From an uncultured Clostridia bacterium (GTDB taxonomy: Bacteria; Bacillota; Clostridia; Christensenellales; UBA1242): 19,181 bases of DNA. Below, piece after piece: positions 12,912 to 19,181 of the stretch. A program made the translations under genes and the position numbers. The stretch lies in the NCBI GenBank assembly GCA_934778205.1, contig CAKVOD010000013.1, positions 1 through 19,181 of the forward strand. Reading direction: 5' to 3'. Within the stretch, counting starts at the first letter, position 1; the number at the start of each line of letters is the position of its first letter. Below the pieces are notes generated by a model. It was not told the origin of the DNA. It did not search any database and saw only the letters and a list, made by a program, of their open reading frames with translations.

Positions 12912-14768
12912 TTATTTGTTGTCGTTGTTATCGCCGTCTGTTTGCTTGTAGTCTTTTTCGTCGACAATGATTTCGTCGTCGTCTTTCTTTTCTTCAGCAC
13001 TTGCGTTTGCTTGTTCGCTTTGTTCGGCCGATGCTGAAGCATAGAGTTTTGAAACAACATCTCCGCTTTCTTTTGAAAGTTCGTCCATAGCCTTGCGGAC
13101 GTCATCGACATTTTCAGATTTCATACCTTCTTTTGCTTTGTCGATTGCGTCTTGAAGTTTCTTTTTGTCATCTTCACTGACTTTGTCGCCATTTTCGCGG
13201 AGCAATTTTTCAATTGCCAAAATCATTCCGTCGCATTGATTGCGAACTTCAACAAGTTCCTTGCGTTTTTTGTCTTGTTCAGCATATTCTTCTGCTTCTT
13301 TAACTGCTTTGTTGATATCTTCGTCTTTCAAGTTTGAAGAAGCCGTGATTGTGATATTTTGTTCCTTGTTTGTGCCAAGGTCTTTTGCTGAAACGTGCAC
13401 AATGCCGTTTGCGTCAATGTCAAATGTTACTTCAATTTGAGGTACGCCACGTGGTGCTGGTGGTATATCGTTCAAACTGAATCTCCCAAGAGTTTTATTG
13501 TCCGCTGCAAATTCGCGTTCGCCTTGCAATACGTGAATGTCAACACCCGGTTGATTGTCGACTGCGGTTGAGAACACTTGTGATTTTCTTGTAGGAATTG
13601 TTGTGTTTCTTTCAATCAATTTTGTGAACACGCCACCCAAAGTTTCAATACCAAGAGAAAGTGGTGTTACGTCCAAAAGTAATACGTCTTTGACGTCGCC
13701 GCCAAGCACACCGCCTTGAATTGCTGCGCCAATTGCGACGCATTCGTCAGGGTTGATGCCTTTGAATGGGTCTCTACCAATCAAGTTTTTAACTGCTTCT
13801 ACAACTGCTGGAACACGTGTAGAACCACCGACGAGGATAACTTTGTCGACTTCACTGAGTTGCAAGCCTGCGTCTTTGATTGCATCTTTTGTCAATTGGA
13901 TTGTTTCTTTGATGTAATCTGAAATCAAGTCTTCAAATTTTGCACGAGTCAATTCATACTCAAGGTGTTTTGGACCTGTTGCATCCGCTGTGATATAAGG
14001 CAAACTGATTGTTGTCTTTTGAGCGCCTGACAAGTCGATTTTTGCTTTTTCAGCACTTTCCTTCAATCTTTGAAGCGCTGTTCTGTCTTTTGACAAGTCG
14101 ATTCCGTTTTTGTCCTTGAAATCTTGAATCAACAATTCGATAATCTTGTTATCAAAGTCATCACCGCCAAGACGGTTGTTACCTTTTGTTGCCAAAACCT
14201 CAAATACACCGTCGCCGATTTCCATAATTGATACATCAAATGTACCACCGCCGAGGTCATAGACGCAAATCTTTTGGTTCTTGTTCTCGCCTTTGTCAAG
14301 CCCATATGCAAGCGCCGCTGCAGTAGGTTCGTTTATAATTCTCTTGACATCAAGTCCTGCAATTTTACCTGCATCTTTTGTTGCTTGACGTTGTGCGTCG
14401 GTAAAGTATGCTGGAACAGTGATAACTGCTTCAGTTACTTTTTGTCCTAAATAACTTTCAGCATCTGCTTTCAATTTGCTAAGAATCATTGCTGAAATTT
14501 CTTGTGGGCTGTATTGTTTGTCCTCAATTTTGACCTTGTGGTCAGTACCCATTTCACGTTTGATTGATGAAATAGTGTGTTCTGGGTTTGCGACAGCTTG
14601 ACGTTTTGCCATTTGCCCGACAAGGCGTTCGCCGTCCTTTGTGAACGCGACAACTGATGGAGTTGTACGCGCACCTTCAGAGTTAGCAATAACAGTTGGT
14701 TCTCCGCCTTCCATAACTGCTACGCATGAGTTTGTTGTTCCTAAGTCGATACCTATAATTTTTGACAT
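12912..14768 (-). CDS. dnaK: Chaperone protein DnaK (Hsp70)
   Basis: A 618-residue Hsp70 of normal length, an ATP-driven chaperone. The ATPase domain shows the three signatures: IGIDLGTTNSCVAVMEG at the N-terminus, VYDLGGGTFDVSIMEI, and VILVGGSTRVPAVVEAV. The substrate-binding domain begins after the linker DVLLLDVTPLSLGIET, followed by the helical lid and an acidic tail (EEKKDDDEIIVDEKDYK). The start is the ATG at 14768, five bases after GAGGAGG (14774-14780). The frame stays open for 16 further codons upstream, but that region is the RBS and leader. It follows grpE by 103 bases and precedes dnaJ, under the same CIRCE-controlled promoter. Confidence 0.98.
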   Translation of the reverse strand: MSKIIGIDLGTTNSCVAVMEGGEPTVIANSEGARTTPSVVAFTKDGERLVGQMAKRQAVANPEHTISSIKREMGTDHKVKIEDKQYSPQEISAMILSKLKADAESYLGQKVTEAVITVPAYFTDAQRQATKDAGKIAGLDVKRIINEPTAAALAYGLDKGENKNQKICVYDLGGGTFDVSIMEIGDGVFEVLATKGNNRLGGDDFDNKIIELLIQDFKDKNGIDLSKDRTALQRLKESAEKAKIDLSGAQKTTISLPYITADATGPKHLEYELTRAKFEDLISDYIKETIQLTKDAIKDAGLQLSEVDKVILVGGSTRVPAVVEAVKNLIGRDPFKGINPDECVAIGAAIQGGVLGGDVKDVLLLDVTPLSLGIETLGGVFTKLIERNTTIPTRKSQVFSTAVDNQPGVDIHVLQGEREFAADNKTLGRFSLNDIPPAPRGVPQIEVTFDIDANGIVHVSAKDLGTNKEQNITITASSNLKDEDINKAVKEAEEYAEQDKKRKELVEVRNQCDGMILAIEKLLRENGDKVSEDDKKKLQDAIDKAKEGMKSENVDDVRKAMDELSKESGDVVSKLYASASAEQSEQANASAEEKKDDDEIIVDEKDYKQTDGDNNDNK

Positions 14769-14782
14769 AATTTCCTCCTCGC

Positions 14783-14814
14783 GTCTTGCCACAAACAAAA
14801 CGCTTGCGCAAGAC
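14783..14814 (-). other. Hairpin in the dnaK leader just before its RBS
   Basis: GTCTTGC and GCAAGAC (14808-14814 and 14783-14789) form a perfect 7 bp stem ending three bases before the dnaK Shine-Dalgarno. A nested CTTGCGCAAG palindrome (14803-14812) offers an alternative fold. It may mark a processing site or stabilise the dnaK part of the transcript; functional role not shown. Confidence 0.4.
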
Positions 14815-14871
14815 ATCTAATATTATAGTTTTTATATTTCGTTTATAATTTTTGCTGATTTGATTTGCAAA

Positions 14872-15864
14872 TTACTTTGCAATTTTGACGACTGAGTGTT
14901 TAATGACTTTGCCGTCTAGGGTGTACCCTGTTTCGATTTCCTCAATAATTGTTCCGCTTGGTTGGTCACATTCTTCGCTGATGACTACGTCGTGAAATTC
15001 AGGATTATAGTGCGCTCCAACACATCTAATTGGCTCAATGTTAAGGTCGCTGAACGCTTTTTCAAACATTTTGCGAATGAGGGTCAGCCCTTGTTTGCTG
15101 TCTTCGTCGTGCATATATTGCATTGCACGGTCAACCACGTCAAGTGACGGCAAAAATTCCATTACCGCTTGCTTTAACCCGTCATTTTTTGCTTGTTTGA
15201 TTGCCTCGACGTTGCGACGACGATAATTGTCAAAGTCCGCTTGAACTTGGCGAGCAAGATTCAAATATTCGTCCGCTAGATTCTTTTCGCTTTGACACGC
15301 GCTTTCGTGATTGTGTTCTTGCTCACAACCGCAACTGCAGTGTTCGTGGCGATGCTCACAATTGTTGTGATGCCCTTTGTGGTGGTGTTTGTGATGTTCG
15401 CAACCACAGCCACATTTGTGGTCATCGTCACCGCCATCGTCGTCACCACCGCTTGTTGATTGGTTTGCACCGCCGTCGTTTTTTGATTGATTTACTGTAG
15501 TTTCGCCACAATTGCAAGCGGAGTCATTACAGCCACAGTCACAGTCGCTATTGCACGCTTCATATTGTGTCGCGAGGTCGAAACAACCCTTGTCGCATTT
15601 ACCACAACCATTGAGTTCAATTTGTTCTTTCAACTCACTTGCGGGGTCTGCACAACCTTTTTCGCACTTTCCACAGCCTTTCGCTTGAACTGCTGGGTCG
15701 GCGCAACCGCAGTCGCAATCACTATTGCACGCTTTAACTGCATTATCAGCGCAACCACAATTGCAATCGTTGTCGCAAAGTCCTAATTTGTTAAGCAAAT
15801 TTTTTGCAAGTGCTAAATTGATTGCAACATTGATAGCAAAATTTTGCTTGTTTTGATTTGTCAT
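14872..15864 (-). CDS. grpE: GrpE nucleotide-exchange factor with a long Cys/His-rich N-terminal extension
   Basis: A 330-residue protein against about 180-220 usual for GrpE, the dimeric factor that makes DnaK release ADP. Residues about 194-330 are a normal GrpE: the helix with QADFDNYRRRN (208-218), the hinge (AVMEFLPSLDVVDRAM), and the C-terminal beta domain (HYNPEFHDVVI, GYTLDGKVIKHSVVKIAK). Residues 1-29 form a hydrophobic helix. Residues 30-119 hold 20 cysteines in repeats: three C-x3-C-x-C-x-C units (starting at C30, C46, C104) and two GCGKC-x3-C units (C64, C87). After a Gly/Asp linker, residues 149-190 hold eight cysteines and 13 histidines. The extension looks metal-binding and was probably built by repeat duplication. 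The start has GGAG ten bases upstream; a nearer ATG is out of frame. It lies between hrcA and dnaK. Confidence 0.96.
   Translation of the reverse strand: MTNQNKQNFAINVAINLALAKNLLNKLGLCDNDCNCGCADNAVKACNSDCDCGCADPAVQAKGCGKCEKGCADPASELKEQIELNGCGKCDKGCFDLATQYEACNSDCDCGCNDSACNCGETTVNQSKNDGGANQSTSGGDDDGGDDDHKCGCGCEHHKHHHKGHHNNCEHRHEHCSCGCEQEHNHESACQSEKNLADEYLNLARQVQADFDNYRRRNVEAIKQAKNDGLKQAVMEFLPSLDVVDRAMQYMHDEDSKQGLTLIRKMFEKAFSDLNIEPIRCVGAHYNPEFHDVVISEECDQPSGTIIEEIETGYTLDGKVIKHSVVKIAK
15508..15777 (-). repeat. Cys-rich coding repeats within grpE
   Basis: Codes residues 30-119. Five units in order a-a-b-b-a: a units carry C-x3-C-x-CGC-x-D (residues 30-45, 46-61, 104-119), b units carry GCGKC-x-KGC-x-D and are 23 residues apart (63 and 86). 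The DNA of the units is also similar, for example the stretches around 15535-15560 and 15710-15735, which suggests duplication within the gene. Confidence 0.8.
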
Positions 15865-15910
15865 TTTTATTCATCTCCTTAACTTCTATATATCTAATGG
15901 CACGAAGCCA

Positions 15911-16984
15911 CTATTTATCATTTTCAGTTGGCGGGCTTGGCTCTAACAAGTCCGCTTTATTAAATTCGTCAACAATAAACTTCAATGCACTTGAAATTTT
16001 TGCATAATCCATTCGTTTTGGTCCAATAATTCCAACACTGGCAATATTTTCGCCGTTCACTTTACAATGCGCTTTTGCTATTGTGCAATCGCTCAGCTTT
16101 TCATTGCAAAGTTCGTCGCCAATTTTGAACTCAATTTCAGCACTCTCACTGTCGTCATCGATTATGTCTTTTAATTTTTCTTTGTCCTCTAATAGTTCAA
16201 GAACATCTTTTGCCTTTTCGACATTGTCGTATTCGGGGTTCTTCAACAACTTTGTTGCGCCTTTGCTATATATACTGCTTGTTTGTGCGTATCTTTTAGT
16301 TAAGTCAACAAGCGAATTAAGCACCATTTCAAAAAATACTGCGTACTCGTTGAGTTCTTGCAAGATTTCCGCGTGTCCCAGTCGTATATTCTCAGCCATT
16401 GAGCCGATTGTCATACCCTTGAACTTGTTTGTCAGAACTTTGCTCGCATCTATACAACTTTGTTCATCAATGACTTGCTCGGTTTCAAGTGTGTTGTTGA
16501 GTAAGCCATGAGGCGTTTCAATGAGCATCAATGCTTGGCAGGTCATCAACGGAATGATTTTGATATTCAAAATTTCGAGTTTGTCAACACCGCCGAACGA
16601 GATGACCGTTGGATAGTCTGTTACCTCACTGATTTTGTCCGCCACAACTTTGAGTAGTTCGCTTAGATTCATTGTGCGCTTTTCAAAAACGCTTTTAATC
16701 TTAACCAACCCCTCAAGGTCAATTTTGCAATTGTTTTGCAATGCGTTTACAAAATAACGATAACCTTTAGTAGTTGGAACGCGTCCGCTCGATGTGTGCA
16801 ACTGCTTGAGATATCCCATTTGCTCTAGTGCGCTCAATTCGTTGCGCAGTGTTGCGCTTGACAGTTGCGCGTCGGTCTTGTTCACCATTGCGCCACTTGT
16901 GATTGGACTAGCCGATTCAATGTAGTCTTCAACTGCTTGATATAAAATTTGCTGTTTTCGTGGACTTAAGTCTTGGTCACTCAT
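15911..16984 (-). CDS. hrcA: Heat-inducible transcription repressor HrcA
   Basis: A 357-residue HrcA of about normal length. HrcA binds CIRCE operators and represses class I heat-shock operons, with GroEL needed to keep it active in the known cases. Visible: the N-terminal winged-helix region (RKQQILYQAVEDYIESASP, then ATLRNELSALEQMGYL and SSGRVPTTKGYRYF) and the C-terminal regulatory domain including VGIIGPKRMDY near the end. It is the first gene of the operon. A perfect CIRCE lies 70 bases upstream of its ATG, so it is autoregulated. The SD is AGGTG close to the start. grpE follows 46 bases after its stop. Confidence 0.97.
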   Translation of the reverse strand: MSDQDLSPRKQQILYQAVEDYIESASPITSGAMVNKTDAQLSSATLRNELSALEQMGYLKQLHTSSGRVPTTKGYRYFVNALQNNCKIDLEGLVKIKSVFEKRTMNLSELLKVVADKISEVTDYPTVISFGGVDKLEILNIKIIPLMTCQALMLIETPHGLLNNTLETEQVIDEQSCIDASKVLTNKFKGMTIGSMAENIRLGHAEILQELNEYAVFFEMVLNSLVDLTKRYAQTSSIYSKGATKLLKNPEYDNVEKAKDVLELLEDKEKLKDIIDDDSESAEIEFKIGDELCNEKLSDCTIAKAHCKVNGENIASVGIIGPKRMDYAKISSALKFIVDEFNKADLLEPSPPTENDK

Positions 16985-17053
16985 AATGCACCTATATCTA
17001 TTGTTTTCGACTTTTATCTGTATGCGACTTTAGCAGTCGACATATTTATAGTG

Positions 17054-17080
17054 TTAGCACTCTATTTCCTTGAGTGCTAA
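17054..17080. promoter_or_regulatory. CIRCE operator (HrcA binding site)
   Basis: TTAGCACTC, nine spacer bases, GAGTGCTAA: an exact match to the CIRCE consensus with no mismatches in either arm. It begins four bases after the -10 box of the hrcA promoter, covering the start of transcription. No second CIRCE is seen before grpE, dnaK or dnaJ. Confidence 0.97.
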
Positions 17081-17084
17081 GCGT

Positions 17085-17113
17085 ATTATACACCTATTAT
17101 ATGCGCTTGTCAA
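17085..17113 (-). promoter_or_regulatory. Heat-shock operon promoter with A-tract upstream region
   Basis: On the minus strand a perfect TTGACA (17108-17113), a 17-base spacer and a perfect TATAAT (17085-17090). Immediately upstream (17128-17160) lie phased A/T runs that could act as an UP element or bent DNA. Full consensus boxes fit a strong promoter held down by HrcA at the adjacent CIRCE. The remainder of the gene-free stretch up to 17302 is AT-rich; it holds a short imperfect dyad (17175-17193) and no reading frame of note. Confidence 0.93.
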
Positions 17114-17292
17114 CTAAATATAACAACTTTTTTAAAATTTTTTTATTTTTTTTGAATTTGTTAATTCTCAAAATAAATTTCACAGTGGAATTTGAAGTTG
17201 CGTTTACTTTGAGGAAATTTTGCTTGCACGGTCAATATAACTAATTAGCCTATGTAGTGGGTAATAAGTAACCTATATATATAATATAGTAA

Positions 17293-17330
17293 GCAAACAA
17301 AAACAGCGGGCACAGTTTAGTGCACGCTGT
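17293..17330 (-). terminator. Terminator of the secreted-protein gene
   Basis: ACAGCG/CGCTGT outer arms (17303-17308 and 17325-17330) and an inner GCAC/GTGC stem with one mismatch. On the minus strand TTTTTGTTTG follows (17302-17293). It lies about 130 bases after the stop at 17464. Between them (17331-17463) I see only AT-rich DNA. Confidence 0.8.
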
Positions 17331-17463
17331 AATAATATTCGTATTTACTTTATTTTTAGTTTAAATAAGTTTTAAAATCGTATAATTTATATTATAAATA
17401 ATGATAGCTATAAAAATATACGAAAGAAATTGTAATTGCCACTACTAGATTCGCCTTGAACAA

Positions 17464-19181
17464 TCAAACTACAACGCAGTTTTTCCACGAGCCGTCGCCT
17501 GTCAGTGTGAATGATATATTCATTTGCGCATTTTCAGCGGTTGAAATTTCGTAGCAAGCAAAAATTGTTGGCGACTGCAAATCATCATCCAATTTTACTT
17601 CCAAACTACTGCCAAATGGTCTTGTCGCAAGAATTTTGTAAGTTTTGTTCCAGTCAAGCATTATATGTGGTGTAATTGTGCCACTTGTGCAGGAATATTC
17701 TGCAAGGCGTGCATCTCCGTCCATAATTGTGAGCACAAGCAAACTATTGACTGCATTGTTTGTTGCTGTGATGCTTAGATTTGTTTCCTTAGGCAATAAT
17801 GATTTAAGTGCGCCAAGATTTAGATGGAGCGCAACGCGAACGCCGCGGTAGTCGTCGACATTACGGTCGTAATGGTTACCACCAAAGTGGATTTCGCGCG
17901 CGTTATAGCCACTGCCGGAAGAAACGCCAGAACGCAGCCACGCCCAGGATGCACTTGCGCGGTCGTACCCGTTAAGTTCCCATAGCCCAGTTCGGTTTGC
18001 GTTTGTGTGTGATGAAGTGTTTGCGCCCGAATTTATTATCGCACCTGCATCTTTATATGTCCCTCCCTTTGAGGAATCAATATTTAAATAGATTATATCG
18101 TTTGCTTCGTCATACAATCTACCTGTACCCTGCAATGTGCTTTCAGCATTTTGCCCGTAGCCTGTGTGTAGTACTTCAAACCCACTTGGTACCCATAGTT
18201 TATCTGTGTAGTTAGTGTCTATTGTCCCCCTCCACGATGTGTGTTTTGTTCCTTGTCCGTCTAGCCCATTATTTAGTCCATAACTAGCACTTCCGTCCAT
18301 ATATCCACTTGAGCCTGTTCCATATGTTGCTCTTGAACTATTTGCGGAGGTTTGGTATGCGCTACTTTGCCATAACCCTGGGATTGCGTTTGGTGCTACT
18401 ATGTATTTGTCTAATGATTCGCTATATGTTGTTTTAAGTGTATCGTATAGTGGCAATACTGTTTTGTCTCTCAAATAACTTTGTGAGTAATTCCCTTCAT
18501 ATCTATATGTTTTGCCATTATATGTTTTGTCACTACTTGGATTAAATTGTGCAGTAGTATATGGACGGCACATATACAATGTTAGGACATCATTTTCTCC
18601 ATTGATTGAGCGATATACTGCTTGCCAATATTGGGCAGTTGCTGTATTTGCGCTATTGGTTGTGGATGTTGTTGTTTCAAACAATTTCACTAATATTTGT
18701 GCGTTGCCTTTTTGGTCGTTTGTCCAACCGTTTTGTGTGCCGTATTTGCCAAAGTTTTTGGCGGAAAGGTATGTTGAGGCGTTGGTATTTTCCGTCACGC
18801 CATTCCATACGTTTTCACTGTCTATCATATTTAGCAAATCGGCTAGGACTTCCACGTCCACTTTCCCGTCTGTTTTGAATAGTGGCTTGATATTGTTGGG
18901 AGTTACTTTACCAGCATTACTATTCGTTTTATCTAATATTGTTGAACCCGTTCTACCATCTTTATCACGTCCACTATCACCCGCAACAAATACGGGCGCG
19001 TTGATGTAAAATGTATTTTCACTTGGTCCGCCTGCCGTTAGATTATAGCGGGTGGCAAGTCCTGCAAGTGGACATAATGAGAATACTGCAAATATAGAAA
19101 ACAGCAAAAGCCACAACATTATTTGTGTGGTTCGTGGCAATTTTTTATATTTAGTTTTTGTACCATAATTTGCATAGTGAG
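17464..19181 (-). CDS. Secreted or surface protein with a DUF6273-like module, probably 5'-incomplete
   Basis: At least 558 residues from a TTG at 19140, but the frame stays open to the window edge, adding a basic stretch (YGTKTKYKKLPR) that would make a good signal-peptide n-region. Neither the TTG nor the first internal ATG (19119) has a Shine-Dalgarno, so the true start is probably outside. A hydrophobic signal segment (IMLWLLLFSIFAVFSLCPLAG) is followed by a Gly/Ser/Thr/Asn-rich extracellular region. Around residues 405-450, SWAWLRSGVSS and YRGVRVALHLNL match the 'WLRS...GVRPAL.L' ending of DUF6273-type modules found in many Clostridia surface proteins. No sortase motif or C-terminal anchor is visible. 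The C-terminal ~100 residues are beta-rich. The domain call rests on that motif; function unknown. Confidence 0.8.
   Translation of the reverse strand, partial: HYANYGTKTKYKKLPRTTQIMLWLLLFSIFAVFSLCPLAGLATRYNLTAGGPSENTFYINAPVFVAGDSGRDKDGRTGSTILDKTNSNAGKVTPNNIKPLFKTDGKVDVEVLADLLNMIDSENVWNGVTENTNASTYLSAKNFGKYGTQNGWTNDQKGNAQILVKLFETTTSTTNSANTATAQYWQAVYRSINGENDVLTLYMCRPYTTAQFNPSSDKTYNGKTYRYEGNYSQSYLRDKTVLPLYDTLKTTYSESLDKYIVAPNAIPGLWQSSAYQTSANSSRATYGTGSSGYMDGSASYGLNNGLDGQGTKHTSWRGTIDTNYTDKLWVPSGFEVLHTGYGQNAESTLQGTGRLYDEANDIIYLNIDSSKGGTYKDAGAIINSGANTSSHTNANRTGLWELNGYDRASASWAWLRSGVSSGSGYNAREIHFGGNHYDRNVDDYRGVRVALHLNLGALKSLLPKETNLSITATNNAVNSLLVLTIMDGDARLAEYSCTSGTITPHIMLDWNKTYKILATRPFGSSLEVKLDDDLQSPTIFACYEISTAENAQMNISFTLTGDGSWKNCVVV

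Noticed and set aside
14769..14816. Sixteen-codon N-terminal extension of DnaK.
   Set aside because: The extension covers the GAGGAGG Shine-Dalgarno and leader hairpin, and the family starts at the ATG before SKIIGIDLGTTNS.
15201..15500. Plus-strand frame with many His, Cys and Arg opposite grpE.
   Set aside because: It is a shadow of the Cys/His-rich repeats of grpE with no translation signals.
15508..15777. Possibility that the Cys-rich part is a separate metallothionein gene upstream of a normal grpE.
   Set aside because: No stop codon separates it from the GrpE core, and I see no convincing SD and start codon just before the core at residue 190-200.

Overview
The window is AT-rich, with consensus sigma-A type promoters (TTGACA/T, 17 bp, TATAAT), strong purine Shine-Dalgarno sequences and a hrcA-grpE-dnaK-dnaJ operon under a CIRCE operator. 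This points to a low-GC Firmicute, probably an uncultured Clostridia-class bacterium. No gene allows a genus-level call.

Layout. Bases 1-876 (+ strand) hold the tail of a phage-like gene and three tightly coupled small genes. They end at a tRNA-Thr(CGT)-like 3' half (959-1003) followed by a tRNA-style terminator, so this looks like the edge of a prophage or other integrated element. Next, on the minus strand, come a two-gene membrane/lipoprotein pair (1207-3144) with its own promoter and terminator, and a degV-nth pair (3212-4723). Divergent from degV is a small, highly charged plus-strand gene (4887-5138) with a textbook promoter, closed by a 36 bp perfect palindrome.

Bases 5286-11310 (minus strand) form one five-gene operon of accessory character: a 789-residue protein with a long Asn/Gln-rich region and a C-terminal von Willebrand A (VWA) domain; a 106-residue unknown protein; a MoxR-like AAA+ ATPase with a C-terminal coiled coil; and two proteins that look like divergent beta-solenoids and end in nearly the same 13-residue tail. 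I read this as an undescribed AAA+/VWA chaperone-like machine with two solenoid partners or substrates. It is the first of two main discovery candidates.

Bases 11638-16984 are the heat-shock operon, transcribed hrcA, grpE, dnaK, dnaJ from one strong promoter overlapped by a perfect CIRCE. The second main candidate is in it: GrpE is 330 residues instead of about 200. It carries an N-terminal extension with 28 cysteines and 13 histidines, arranged as metallothionein-like repeats plus a Cys/His cluster, fused to a normal GrpE core.

After a gene-free stretch (16985-17463) holding the heat-shock control region and a minus-strand terminator, the window ends in a secreted protein with a DUF6273-like module. 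Its start probably lies beyond the right edge.
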